A stretch of DNA of 64,000 nucleotides from Halotalea alkalilenta DSM 17697 (GTDB lineage Bacteria > Pseudomonadota > Gammaproteobacteria > Pseudomonadales > Halomonadaceae): contig NZ_KK211228.1 of assembly GCF_000621205.1 (NCBI RefSeq), positions 142,246 to 206,245 of the forward strand, given 5' to 3'. The notes under the pieces were generated by a model. The model was not told where the DNA came from, did no database searches, and saw only the letters and a program-made list of their open reading frames with translations. A program made the translations under genes and the position numbers. Below are positions 8,589 to 18,800 of this stretch, piece after piece (position 1 is the first letter of the stretch; every line of letters starts with the position of its first letter).

Positions 8589-11500
8589 CTTTGATCTCCC
8601 CGACAGGCGCCTCGACGCTTGCGTCCCCCGCGAGCAGCCGGTCGAGCGCCTCGATCAGCACCGGCGACGGGCGGCGCCTGAATACCCCTTGGTCGGTGCG
8701 CTCCGCGTCCACCCCGCGCAGGAACAGATAGAGCACGCCACCGAAGTGGCGCTCGTAGTCGTAGTCCTCGATCCGTACCCGCAGGTGCCGATGCAGCGCC
8801 AGGGCATAGAGCACGTACTGGACGTCGTAGCGGTGGCTGACGATCGCCTGGAGCAGCCCCTGTTCCCGGTAGGCCTCACCGCTATCGCCCAGATGGTTGG
8901 ACTTCCAGTCGAGCAGGTACCAGCGCCCCTCGAAGCAGAACACCAGGTCGATGAAGCCGCGCAGCATGCCTTCGAGCCGCCTGGGCGCGAGGGTCGGATA
9001 GTTCGCCTGCGCGCCCAGCGGCTCGAACCGGCGGATCAGCCGATCGATATGCCCGGCCTGGGTCGGTGCCACCGGCAGCCAGAACTCGAGCTCGGCCTTC
9101 CACGCCCCCAGCGCATCGAGACGCAGCCCCGGAAGCTCCGGATCGAGCGGGGCGCCGAGCAGCCGCCCGAGCCATTCTTGCAACGGCTGCCGCCAGCCGG
9201 GATCGAAGGCGCTGCGCCGGAGCCGGTGTTCGACCAGCGCATCGAGTTCGAGACGGTAGTCCGGCTCGGCCAGGCGGTCGAAGTCGAGCGCCTCGAGCAG
9301 CGTGTGCAGGAAGGTGCCGGCACGCGGCCCCCTGGGGAAGTCGTTGATCCGGCCCAGCGGCGGCGCGGGCACCGGCGTACGCTCATCAAACACCTCGAGG
9401 TCGAGCCCTGCCGGCAGCAGTGCGACGTCGAGCGCATCCTCATCGCCATCGCCGCGCCGGGCATCCTCGACCAGCGCGGTGTAGGACGAGATCCACCAGC
9501 CGCGGGAGATCTCGCCGCCGAAGCGCCGCGCCTGCCGCGGGACAGCAGCCGCGGCCGCCATTTCCAGGGGCCGCAGCGGCGGCTCGGGAGGCGGCGCGAG
9601 CGCGATCACTCGGCCATCGGCCAGCGCTTCGAGCCGCTCGCGCAGTGCGCGGCCGCCGAGCGCTGCGCCATCGCCGAGCAAAGTGCCCAGCGCGCTATGC
9701 TCGAGCGTGGTGGCGTCATCGTCGTCACCGCGCAGGCGACGGCCCTTGTAAAGCGGCGCGATGCCGACACGACAAGCGTAGCGGGCCCGGGTCAGCGCCA
9801 CGTAGAGCAGGCGCAGGTCCTCGGCCAGGCGAGCCTCGTCGGCGAGCGCGACCAGTCCGTCGTCGGGCGCCAGCGCCACCACCCGGCCATACTCGGGATG
9901 ATCGACCACCAGCGGGCCCTGCGGCCGCTCGACCCGCCGGTAGTCGCAGGGAAACGGCAGGTAGACCAGCGGATACTCGAGCCCCTTGGACTTGTGGATG
10001 GTCACCACCCGTACCAGCTCCTCGTCGCTCTCCAGCCGCTGGATCAGCGCCTCGGGGTCGAGCCCACGCTCGAAGCGCCCACTCAGCGCGCGGTGCAGCC
10101 AGCGCAGCAGCGCCTGTTCGCCATCGAGCACCTGGCTCGCGCTCTGGGCCAGCTCGGCGAGATGGAGCAGGTCGGTGAGGCTGCGCTCGCCGTCGTCACG
10201 AGCGAGCAGCCGCGCACCGACATCGAAGTCATGCATCACCCGGCGGATCATCGCCAGTACGCCGACCCGGCGCCAGTCGCGGTGGTAGTCTTCGAAACGC
10301 TCGACCATCGACTCCCAGTGGCGTTCGTCGTCGATCAGCCGAGCGACCTCATCGAGCTGGTCGGAGAGCAGGCGGGTGGCGATCGCCGCGCGCAGCGCGC
10401 GATCGCGCTTGGGCTGCGCCACCGCCTCGAGCAGTTGAAGCAGCCAGAACGCCTCCTGGGTCTCGAACACCGAGGCCTTCTGGCTCAGGTAGACGCTCTT
10501 GATCCCGCCGCGGGCAAGCGCCTCGCGCACCGCCAGCGCCTCGGTGCCAGTGCGCACCAGGATGGCGATATCGGCGGCGCGCAGCGGGACCAGGCCGCCC
10601 TGCTCGCCGACGAAGCCCGCCCGGCCAGCGCCGGCCCCTTCGAGCAGCCGCTGGATGTCCGCCCGCACCGCCTCGCTCATCGTACGCAGGTAGCTAGCGC
10701 GGTCCACGCTCGCGTCCGACGCGGGCAGCCAGCAGGTCAGCGCCGCGATGGTTTCGCCGTCGAAGGCCAACCGCTCGGCGCGACCTTGCGCCTCGCTCGG
10801 GGTGAACACGATGCCGGGATCGCGAAAGGGCGTGGATGAGAGCGAAAACAGGCGATTGACCGCCTCGACCATCGCCACGCTCGAGCGGAAGTTGCGCTTC
10901 AGCGTATAGCGCGCCTCGACCCGCTGGCGAGCGGCGAGGTAGGTGCCGACATCGGCATTGCGAAAGGCATAAATCGCCTGCTTGGGGTCACCGATCAGCA
11001 GCAGCGCATGGGGCTGGGCATCACCGCCCTGGGCGCCTAGTGCGCCAGGCCCGCGTCTCCCTGGATGGATTCCCCCTGGATGGATTCCCCCTGGATAGAC
11101 CCGCTCGAAGATCCGGTACTGGCGAGCGTCGGTGTCCTGGAACTCATCGATCAGCGCCACCGGCAGCTCGACGCGGATGCTGCGCGCGAGTCGTTCGCCG
11201 AGCGGACCGGCCAGCGCCTGGTCGAGCTCGACCAGCAGATCGTCGAAATCGAGCAGCCCTTCGCTGCGCTTTCGCGCGGCGAGCTCGCGCTCGAGCACCT
11301 CCAACGCATGGGCGATCAGCGCCGGGCGGGCGTCGACCAGCCCGGCCTGGCACTCGGCGAGCGCATCGAGCGCATCGAACAGCGCATGCCCAGGCGGCTG
11401 GCATCCTTTCTTCGCCGCCGCTTCGAGCCGCGCCGCGCCGAGCCAGGCGCGCCCTTTGTCGTCGAGCAGCGCCTGGGGCAGCAACGGCGCATGGCCGGCG

Positions 11501-12363
11501 CACCACTGGCGCAGCGCATCGAGCCGGGGTGCGAGGCTTGCCTTGGAGACCCGGTTGGCGGCAAAGACCTTCTCCGCCAACGCTTGCTCGAACAGTGCTT
11601 CGAGGGCCTGCGAATCGAACGCCGCGCGCACCCGCGCCGCGGCGTCGGCGGCACGGGCCAGCCCGGCACGGCACGGAGCCAGCGCCTCCGACACCGAGCC
11701 CGGCGCCTCGACCTCCTTCCCGCGCCACAGCAGCCGCCGCTCGACATCGGCGCCGAGCGGTATCGCCAGCGCCTCGCTAAGCGCGGCGGGCCCTTCCCAG
11801 TAGCTCTGGATCAACGCTTGGGCGTCGCTATCGAGCGGATAGAAGTGCCGCCGCCAGTAGTCCTCGAGCCCCTGTTTGAACAGCGCCGATCCATCGGCGG
11901 TGAGTTCGACCGCAAAGCGGGTGCCGCTGTCGAAGGCATGACGCTTGAGCATCCGCTGGCAAAAGCCGTGGATGGTGAAGATCGCCGCGTCATCCATCAT
12001 TCGAACCGCTTGGTCTAGACGCCTCGCCTGGGCGAGGGCCACATCGCCCTGGTACTCGGCAAGCAGTGCCGCCAGTGTGGCATCCGGTAGGAGGCGCCCG
12101 AGCAGCGCATCACGCGCCTCGCGCAGGCGCGCGCGAATGCGCTCACGCAGCTCCTCGGTGGCGGCGCGGGTGAAGGTGACGACCAGGATCTCGCTCGGCG
12201 CGAGCGGGCGTGCGAAGCCGTGCTCCGCGCCGTGGCCGAGCACCAGGCGAACGTAGAGCGCGGCGATGGTGTAGGTCTTGCCGGTACCGGCGCTGGCCTC
12301 GATCAGGCGGCGGCCGCTGAGCGGAAGACGGGGGATATCCAGCGGTTGGTCCATGAGCGCCAT
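8578..12363 (-). CDS. recB: Exodeoxyribonuclease V beta subunit RecB
   Basis: The 3'-5' helicase and nuclease subunit of RecBCD, 1261 residues. UvrD-type motifs are in order: motif I ASAGTGKTYT near residue 26, motif II LIDEFQDTD, motif III LLIGDPKQAIYAFRNAD, and RVVTIHKSKGLEYPLV in the second RecA domain. The C-terminal nuclease domain has YLLDWKSN, with the metal-binding Asp and catalytic Lys. Between motifs II and III there is an insertion with repeated GGIHP units, produced by a 15-base tandem repeat that keeps the frame. The gene is co-transcribed with recD. Confidence 0.97.
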   Translation of the reverse strand: MALMDQPLDIPRLPLSGRRLIEASAGTGKTYTIAALYVRLVLGHGAEHGFARPLAPSEILVVTFTRAATEELRERIRARLREARDALLGRLLPDATLAALLAEYQGDVALAQARRLDQAVRMMDDAAIFTIHGFCQRMLKRHAFDSGTRFAVELTADGSALFKQGLEDYWRRHFYPLDSDAQALIQSYWEGPAALSEALAIPLGADVERRLLWRGKEVEAPGSVSEALAPCRAGLARAADAAARVRAAFDSQALEALFEQALAEKVFAANRVSKASLAPRLDALRQWCAGHAPLLPQALLDDKGRAWLGAARLEAAAKKGCQPPGHALFDALDALAECQAGLVDARPALIAHALEVLERELAARKRSEGLLDFDDLLVELDQALAGPLGERLARSIRVELPVALIDEFQDTDARQYRIFERVYPGGIHPGGIHPGRRGPGALGAQGGDAQPHALLLIGDPKQAIYAFRNADVGTYLAARQRVEARYTLKRNFRSSVAMVEAVNRLFSLSSTPFRDPGIVFTPSEAQGRAERLAFDGETIAALTCWLPASDASVDRASYLRTMSEAVRADIQRLLEGAGAGRAGFVGEQGGLVPLRAADIAILVRTGTEALAVREALARGGIKSVYLSQKASVFETQEAFWLLQLLEAVAQPKRDRALRAAIATRLLSDQLDEVARLIDDERHWESMVERFEDYHRDWRRVGVLAMIRRVMHDFDVGARLLARDDGERSLTDLLHLAELAQSASQVLDGEQALLRWLHRALSGRFERGLDPEALIQRLESDEELVRVVTIHKSKGLEYPLVYLPFPCDYRRVERPQGPLVVDHPEYGRVVALAPDDGLVALADEARLAEDLRLLYVALTRARYACRVGIAPLYKGRRLRGDDDDATTLEHSALGTLLGDGAALGGRALRERLEALADGRVIALAPPPEPPLRPLEMAAAAAVPRQARRFGGEISRGWWISSYTALVEDARRGDGDEDALDVALLPAGLDLEVFDERTPVPAPPLGRINDFPRGPRAGTFLHTLLEALDFDRLAEPDYRLELDALVEHRLRRSAFDPGWRQPLQEWLGRLLGAPLDPELPGLRLDALGAWKAELEFWLPVAPTQAGHIDRLIRRFEPLGAQANYPTLAPRRLEGMLRGFIDLVFCFEGRWYLLDWKSNHLGDSGEAYREQGLLQAIVSHRYDVQYVLYALALHRHLRVRIEDYDYERHFGGVLYLFLRGVDAERTDQGVFRRRPSPVLIEALDRLLAGDASVEAPVGEIKDGG
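11061..11105. repeat. In-frame 15-bp tandem repeat inside recB
   Basis: Two exact copies of CTGGATGGATTCCCC (11061-11075 and 11076-11090) are followed by a third that diverges after eight bases. On the coding strand each unit encodes five residues (GGIHP), so copy-number change keeps the frame. The repeat sits in the loop between RecB helicase motifs II and III. Confidence 0.9.
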
Positions 12364-12523
12364 TAGAGCACGTTTGCCGCCCGACGCGGACCCTCGACGG
12401 CCCAGCGGCGAGCGCTTATGGTGAGGGCGAGGCTAGATACGATCGAGACACTCGAAGGCATCAAGAAGGCATCAACGACAACGAGGTCGACCAGACCACC
12501 CACGAGCGATCAAGGCAGGCGTA

Positions 12524-13594
12524 ATGATCAAGCACATCGAGGCCAGCGGCAGCCATTACCAACTGGGCCTTGCCCACGGGCGCGAAGCGGCGCAGGAGAT
12601 CCGCCTGAGCCTGTCCAACTATGCCCAGCTGTTCGACCAGATCGACGGCATCACCTGGAGCGAAGCACGCACCATCGCCGAAGGCTTCAAGGCACCGATA
12701 GAGGCCTGCTGTCCCGAACTGCTCGAGGAGATGGCCGGGATCGCCCTCGGCGCCAAGGTCGACCCACTCGACGTGCTGGTGCTCAACGCGCGCAGCGAAA
12801 TCGCCCTGACCCGTGCCGAGATCACCGGCCGGCCGGCCCAGAGCGACGGCTGCTCGGCGTTCTCCGAGCGCCACGGCCAGATCCAATGGCTGGCGCAGAA
12901 CTGGGACTGGAAGCCGGAACAGCAGGCGGCGTTGATCCGCCTCACCCTGCGTCCCGCACCCTCGCTCGGCAAACCCGCCCTGACCCTGATCACCGAAGCG
13001 GGGATCATCGGCAAGATCGGCTTCAATGCCGCGGGCGTGGGGGTCTGCCTCAACGCCCTGCGCAGCGCGCTGTGCCGGCCGAAGGTGCCGATCCACGTGC
13101 TGCTGCGCCGGGTGCTCGAGTGCGGTGATGCGCCTTCGGCGCAGGCGAGAATCGAAAGCGACGGCGCCGCCTCCCCGGCCCACCTGCTGATCGCCGATGG
13201 CGACTGCCATGCGGTGGCGATGGAGGTCTCGCCGCTGGGCGGCGCCTCGATGCTGCCGCGCGGCGGGCGGCTGTGCCATACCAACCATCTGATCTCGAGA
13301 TTCCTGCCGCCGGGCCTGGAAGATGCGCCCTCCCCCGACTCCTTCGCCCGGCTCGCCCGGCTGGAGCAGCTGGGCCTGGGTGAAGCGCCCTCCTTCGCCT
13401 CGCTGCGCGCCCGCCTGTGCGACCGGGACGGCGCCCCCAATGCGATCAGTCGCGAGGTCGATCCCGCGGCCGAGCCGGCACGGCGTTCGGCGACGCTGTT
13501 CACCATCGTGATGAACCTCACCGAGCGGCGGGCCGAGTTCTCTCTCGGCCGCCCCGACCTCGACCCGCCGATCGAGACGCTGACCATCGACTGA
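12524..13594 (+). CDS. C45-type acyl-CoA:6-aminopenicillanate acyltransferase-like Ntn hydrolase
   Basis: A 356-residue protein resembling the isopenicillin-N acyltransferase (peptidase C45) family. These Ntn hydrolases are made as proenzymes and cleave themselves before a Cys that becomes the N-terminal nucleophile. The cleavage motif DGCSAF puts that Cys at residue 110. GRE near residue 20 and the following QNWDW segment also fit. Bacterial homologues usually act on amide or thioester side chains of unknown natural substrates. It is the only rightward gene between recB and the mocA/xdhC/ubiX group, and it diverges from recB. Confidence 0.75.
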   Translation: MIKHIEASGSHYQLGLAHGREAAQEIRLSLSNYAQLFDQIDGITWSEARTIAEGFKAPIEACCPELLEEMAGIALGAKVDPLDVLVLNARSEIALTRAEITGRPAQSDGCSAFSERHGQIQWLAQNWDWKPEQQAALIRLTLRPAPSLGKPALTLITEAGIIGKIGFNAAGVGVCLNALRSALCRPKVPIHVLLRRVLECGDAPSAQARIESDGAASPAHLLIADGDCHAVAMEVSPLGGASMLPRGGRLCHTNHLISRFLPPGLEDAPSPDSFARLARLEQLGLGEAPSFASLRARLCDRDGAPNAISREVDPAAEPARRSATLFTIVMNLTERRAEFSLGRPDLDPPIETLTID

Positions 13595-13608
13595 GCCGCG
13601 CCGTCGAG

Positions 13609-14193
13609 CTAGCCGCGTGGCCGGTGCAGCGCCTCGCGGCGATCGACGTCGGCGAGCACGCCGGGATCGAGGCACTCGAGCTCGATCAGCGCCTCGCCCG
13701 CGCGCTCGAGCACCGAGCGCGCGCCGCGATCGCCATCGAGGCTGCACAACGCAGGCCAGAAGCGCCGCCCGAACAGCACCGGATGGCCGCCGCGTCCGTG
13801 ATGCAGCGGGCGCACGATCCGCCGCTCATCGAGGCGCTCGATCAGCGCCTCGAGCGTGCGCGCGGCGACCCACGGCATATCGCCGAGCTGCACCAGCAGT
13901 GCGCTCGCGCGGCTTGCGCTGGAGATGCGGCTCACCGCGGCGGCAAGCGTCGCCCCCATGCCCTGCTCGCTCTCGGCCAGCGCCAGCGTGCGCCAGCCAT
14001 GCGAGCCCGGGGCGAGGCCGGCGAGCGTCTCGCCCGCGCGCAGGGCGACGAAGCGCTCGGCATCGACGCCTTCGAGCGCGGCGAGGCTCGCCTCGAGCAG
14101 CCCACGCCCATCGTCCAACCGCGCCACGCGCTTGTCGGCGCCGAAGCGCCGCGCCCTTCCCGCGGCGAGCACCAGCATCGCCAGCCGGCTCAC
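13609..14193 (-). CDS. mocA: MocA-like molybdopterin nucleotidyltransferase
   Basis: A 194-residue NTP-transferase of the MobA/MocA fold. The nucleotide-binding start is LVLAAGRARRFGADK, and the metal-binding region is LVQLGDMPWV. Association with XdhC points to MocA, which attaches CMP to molybdopterin for xanthine-oxidase-type hydroxylases, and away from MobA, which adds GMP and is encoded separately near 53 kb. It overlaps xdhC by 4 bases (ATGA). No molybdenum hydroxylase gene lies in the window. MocA is the best guess, and a looser related transferase is possible. Confidence 0.7.
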   Translation of the reverse strand: MSRLAMLVLAAGRARRFGADKRVARLDDGRGLLEASLAALEGVDAERFVALRAGETLAGLAPGSHGWRTLALAESEQGMGATLAAAVSRISSASRASALLVQLGDMPWVAARTLEALIERLDERRIVRPLHHGRGGHPVLFGRRFWPALCSLDGDRGARSVLERAGEALIELECLDPGVLADVDRREALHRPRG

Positions 14194-15179
14194 TGGGCGA
14201 CGCCGCGATGGACGCGCAGCACGTCGGCAACGATCGACAGCGCGATCTCCGCCGGGCGCCTGCTGCCGAGATCCAGCCCGATCGGCATGTGAATCCGCCC
14301 AATCTGCGCCTGCGTCAGGCCGCCCGAGCGGGCGAGGCGCTCGGCGCGGCTGCGCGAAGAGGCCTTCGACCCCATCACCCCGACGTAGAATGCCTCGGTG
14401 CGCACCGCCTCGACCATGGCCGGGTCGTCGAGACGCGGGTCATGGGTGGTCGCCACCACCGCGGTAGCGGCATGGCAGGCCCCCGAGGCGACGAACAGCG
14501 CAGGCCACACCGCCTGCAGCTCGATCCCTTCGGCTTTGGCACGGGCAGCGAAAGCCAACCGCTCCCGCTCGCGCGGTTCGCACACGATCACCTCGAAGCC
14601 GAGCGCGCGGGCGAACTCGACGCAGTACTCGGCGACCGGAGAGAGTCCGGCCAGCACCAAGCGCAGCGCCGGGCCGATGCGCACCATCGCGGCGGCCTGT
14701 GCGGTGTCGCGCTGTTCGACCCAGGCGGTCTCGCCCAGCGCATGGTCGAGACGCAGCCTGTAGCGGCCGCTGTCGAGCTCGACCCGGCGCAGCATCGGCT
14801 GGCGCCCGAGCAGGGCGGCGTGAAGCACTTCGAGGTGGGTGATCCATTCATCATCCGCCGAGCGATGCTCGACCAGCACCTCGAGCACGCCGCCGCACGG
14901 CAGCCGCAGCCGCTCGCGCTCATCAGCGCGCTCGCCGTAGCGGATCAGCGTCGCCGGGCGCTCGAACTCGCCCTCGGCGAGCTGCTCGATGAAACGCTCC
15001 TCGACGCAGCCGCCGGATAGCGAGCCGAGGTAGTCGCCACCGTCGCGGGCGACCAGCAGCGCACCGGGCGACCTGGGCGCCGAGCCGTAGGTGTCGAGCA
15101 CGGTGGCGAACCACACCGACGCGCCTTCATGCGCCCATTGCAGCGCTCGTTCCACCACCCGGAGGTCGAGATGTTCCAT
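14190..15179 (-). CDS. xdhC: XdhC family protein (molybdenum cofactor sulfuration/insertion)
   Basis: A 329-residue XdhC/CoxI-type protein. The N-terminal XdhC domain has YGSAPRSPGALLV and SLSGGCVEE. The C-terminal half is a Rossmann-like domain with AGLSPVAEY and VVATTHDPRLDD and ends near YVGVMGSK. Family members bind molybdenum cofactor and deliver its sulfurated form to xanthine-dehydrogenase-type enzymes. It is cotranscribed with mocA (4-base overlap) and lies 9 bases after ubiX. Its client enzyme must be encoded elsewhere. Confidence 0.88.
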   Translation of the reverse strand: MEHLDLRVVERALQWAHEGASVWFATVLDTYGSAPRSPGALLVARDGGDYLGSLSGGCVEERFIEQLAEGEFERPATLIRYGERADERERLRLPCGGVLEVLVEHRSADDEWITHLEVLHAALLGRQPMLRRVELDSGRYRLRLDHALGETAWVEQRDTAQAAAMVRIGPALRLVLAGLSPVAEYCVEFARALGFEVIVCEPRERERLAFAARAKAEGIELQAVWPALFVASGACHAATAVVATTHDPRLDDPAMVEAVRTEAFYVGVMGSKASSRSRAERLARSGGLTQAQIGRIHMPIGLDLGSRRPAEIALSIVADVLRVHRGVAQ

Positions 15180-15188
15180 CCGCCCTCC

Positions 15189-15794
15189 TCAGCGTTCGTG
15201 TTCGCCCCAGCGCCTGACCACGCCGACGTCGATGTCGAACAGGTCGAGTACCCGGCCGAGGCTGTGGTCGACCATCTCCTCGAGACTCTGGGGACGGGCA
15301 TAGAACGCCGGCACCGGCGGCGCGATGATAGCCCCCAGCTCGGCGAGCTCGGTCATGTGGCGCAGGTGGTTACGGTGCAGCGGCGACTCGCGCACCATCA
15401 GCACCAGACGGCGGCCTTCCTTGAGCACCACGTCGGCCGCGCGGGTCAAAAGCGAGGCGGTGGTGCCGGCGGCGATCTCGGACATCGAGCGGATCGAACA
15501 GGGTGCGACGATCATCCCCAGGGTGCGAAACGAGCCGCTGGCGATCGATGCCCCGATGTCCTTGCTCGAATGCACCACATCGGCCAGTGCCTCGACCTCG
15601 GCCGGTTTGTGGTCGGTCTCGAGCGCAAGGGTCAGCTTGGCCGATGGCGTCATCACCAGGTGGGTCTCGATCGGGGTGTCGCGCAGCAGCTGGAGCAGCC
15701 GCACGCCATAGATCGAGCCGGAGGCACCGGAGATGCCAATGATCAGACGCGCCGGCGCGCCGGCGCCTCGCGCGTAAGGAGGTGAGCAATGCAA
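15189..15794 (-). CDS. ubiX: Flavin prenyltransferase UbiX
   Basis: UbiX joins dimethylallyl phosphate to FMN to make prenylated FMN, the cofactor of UbiD decarboxylases in ubiquinone synthesis. The family opening GISGASGSIYGVRLLQLL is unmistakable. Later landmarks are APCSIRSMSEIAAG and VLMVRESPLH. No ATG is available. The only candidate initiator near the expected N-terminus is the TTG at 15794, about 17 residues ahead of the conserved core and without a good ribosome site, so the start is uncertain. ubiD is not in the window. Confidence 0.93.
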   Translation of the reverse strand: MHCSPPYARGAGAPARLIIGISGASGSIYGVRLLQLLRDTPIETHLVMTPSAKLTLALETDHKPAEVEALADVVHSSKDIGASIASGSFRTLGMIVAPCSIRSMSEIAAGTTASLLTRAADVVLKEGRRLVLMVRESPLHRNHLRHMTELAELGAIIAPPVPAFYARPQSLEEMVDHSLGRVLDLFDIDVGVVRRWGEHER

Positions 15795-15844
15795 GGCCTA
15801 CTCCAGGGACGACGCGCGGTGAGCCCCGCGCGATGATTTGGCTG

Positions 15845-18800
15845 TCAGGTATCGATTGACTCTAGCATCTCGAGCAGCGGCCGGTAGAGCAACTCGCTGA
15901 AGCGGGCGAACCCGGCGCGCTCCAGCGCGGCGAAATCCGGCCACAGCTCGGCCAACGCCGGCCGCGCGCGACGCAGCGCCGGCCGCCGCCAATCACCCTG
16001 CTCGTAGCGCGCGCGCGCATTGTCACGTGCGATGTCGGCGTCTTCGTTCAGATCGATCAGGTAGTCGAGCGAAAGCTCGCGCAGCGCAGCGAAGGGCGCC
16101 CGCCAGGCTTCACTCCAGCACTCGAGCAGCGTGCGCAGCCTCGCCTCACTGGCTGAGGGCGCCAGCGCGGGCAGGTGCAGGCAACGATCCTCGAACAGCG
16201 CATGGGCGCTCACCGGCTCGCCATAGGCGACGCTGGCGGCGAGCTGGAACAGGTGGAGCTCGATCAGCCGGTGCGGCTTGCCCAACCGTTTGAGCCGACC
16301 CTGCGGGTCACGCTTGAGTTCACCGAAGGCGGTCGGCTCGAGCCGCCAGCAGCAAAGTCCCAGCGGGCCTTGGTGCAATCCATCGAGGCGCGATTCGAGC
16401 AGCAGCCCGCAGTGCTCGAGCTGAAGACTTTGCGCCGCGACCCGGCGCAGAGCGGCGGTCTCCTCGCTCCAGCGCTCGAGCTGGCGTTCGAGCGCGGGCA
16501 GCATATCGTCGAGCAGCGCAGCACCGAAGCCGAGCGCCGGCAGCCGCCCGGCCCGCTCGAGCCGCAGCGCCGCCTGCGCGAGCGAGCGTCCCTCGAGCGC
16601 CGCGCCGAGCAGCTCGCGCTTGAGCTGGTAGCGATCGCGCCCGTCGAGGGCGAACGGCTCGGCATCCTCGGCCAGCGCCTCGGGCTCGGCGAAGCGCACC
16701 CCGAGGCGCTCGCCCAGGCACACCGCCGGCGGGTCGCGCCACAGTCGCGCCAGCGCATCGAGCCCGATCCGCTCGGGGGGGGCGGCAAGCGCGGGGAGCG
16801 CGGCCCGCTCGGCAACGGGCTGGTGAAGCTTCAACCAGTGGTCGTCGTAGCTGAAAAGCGGCGAGCGGGTCCCTGCCCGAGCGGAGAAGTAGCGCGGCGA
16901 GAACGGCTGCAACGGGTGGTACTGGATCAAGCGTCGCTCGATCGACGCACGGGCGCGGGCATCGTCATCGCCGTCGTCATCCACCCGCCAGCCCTGAGTG
17001 ATCACGTCGAGCAGCTCACTGACCAGCACGGAGGGCGGACGCGGCTGGTTGCTGCGCTGGTCGAAACCGACCCAGGAGAGGGTCAACCGCTCGCGGGTGG
17101 CGAGCAGCGCCTCGAGCATCAGGTAGCGATCGTCGTCACGCCGGGAGCGATCTCCGCCGCGCGGTCTCGCCGCCATCAGGTCGAAATCCTGGGTCAGCTG
17201 GGGACGCGGATAGTCGCCGTCGTTCATGCCGAGCAGATAGACGTGGCGAAACGGGATCGCACGCATCGGCATCAGCGTGGCGAAGTTGACCCGTCCGGCG
17301 AGAAAGCGCGGTGCCAGGCCGCCTTCGTCGAGCCGGGCCACCAGCGCCTCGCGCACCACCTCGAGCGGTATCTGGTCGCGGTAGTCGGCCAGCCGGCACG
17401 CCTCGCCCCAGCCATCCAAGGCGCTGGAGAGGCGCCCGAGGGTGTCGTATTCGTACTCTTCACGCGGCTCGAAGAAGCGCAGCATCAGCGCTTCGATCCG
17501 CGCCACCCAGCCTTCGCGGTCGGTCGGCTCGGCCAGCGTCCCGGCCGCCTCCTCGAGCGCCTCGACCAGGGTCGCGAGGCGCCCGACCAGGGCCGCATCG
17601 AGCCCCTGCACCTCATCGAACGGATCGACTTCGGCGAGCCCGGTCTCCTGCCCGGGCGGCGTGTCGCCCATCGCGTAGCCGAGCAGCATCCGCGACAGGC
17701 CGAAGCGCCAACTGTTGGCGTCGAGCGCCGGCAGCCCCAGCTGCTGGCGATGGGCGCTGGACAGTCCCCAGCGCACCCCGCTCTGCTCGAGCCATCGAGC
17801 GATTAGCTCGAGCTGGCCATCGAGGATCCCGAAGCGACGCCGGAAGGCAGGAATATCGAGCCAGTCGAGCAGCTCATTGACCGAGAGCCGACGATGCGGC
17901 AGCTCGAGCAGCGCCGTCGCACAGCCGAGCAGCGGGCTCGCCCGGCTGGCCCGGCGATCCGCGATGGAGAATGGGATCCGCCGCGGATCGTCGACGCCGA
18001 GGCGGCCGAACACCGCCTCGATGAACGGCGCATAGCGATCGATCTCGGGCACCAGCACGACGATGTCGCGAGGCGCGAGGGTCGGATCACGCTCGAAGCC
18101 ATCGAGCAGCTGATCGAAGAGGATTTCTATCTCGCGCAGCGGCGAATGGGCGGCGACCAGGCGCACGGAATCGTCCTCGGCCTCGATCATCCGTTTGCCG
18201 CCCTCCTGCTCCGCGCGCTCGAAGGGATGGACCAGCTCGAGCACCTCTTGCTGGAGCTGCTCGAGCAGGCTTGCATCGTCGCCCGCGGCGCGGTCGCGGA
18301 ACACATCGGCCTCAGCACTGAAGCCGTGGCTCTCCTCGAAGGCGTAGAGCGCCTGGATGAAGTCACGGCCCTGGGCACCCCAGCCGGCCAGCAGCGGATT
18401 GGCGCTCAAGTGCATCCGTGCGGGGTCGAGCTCGGCGAGCCCCGGGCGCTCGGGGTGCCGCCGCCGGGCCCACTCATCGCGTCTGAGCGCCTCGCGCTCG
18501 CTGACCACGTCGCCCCAGTAGTAGCGACAAGGGTTGGTCACCAGCAGCGTCACATCGATGTGCGCACTCAGCGCGTGCAGCGCCTCGACGATCGAGTGCG
18601 GCAGCGCCGAGATCCCGAAGACGAAGAGCCTCGGCGGCAGCCCCGGCGGCAGCGCGTCGAGCGCCGCCAGCCGCTCGATGAAGCGCCGGTGCAGCGCGGC
18701 GCGATGCAGCCCGCGCTGCTCGGGCGAGGCCGAATCGAGCAGTGCACGCCAGAGCTTCGGCTGCCAGCGCTGCTCGGGAGGAAGCACGAGATCCCCGGCG

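Noticed and set aside
8689-10839. A 716-residue open frame antisense to recB
   Set aside because: It is a high-GC shadow of recB with Gln/Arg/Ala-rich composition and no family motif. Similar long shadows lie opposite recC (16175-17806), the amino-alcohol operon (23765-25690) and the MHS genes (33448-35493).
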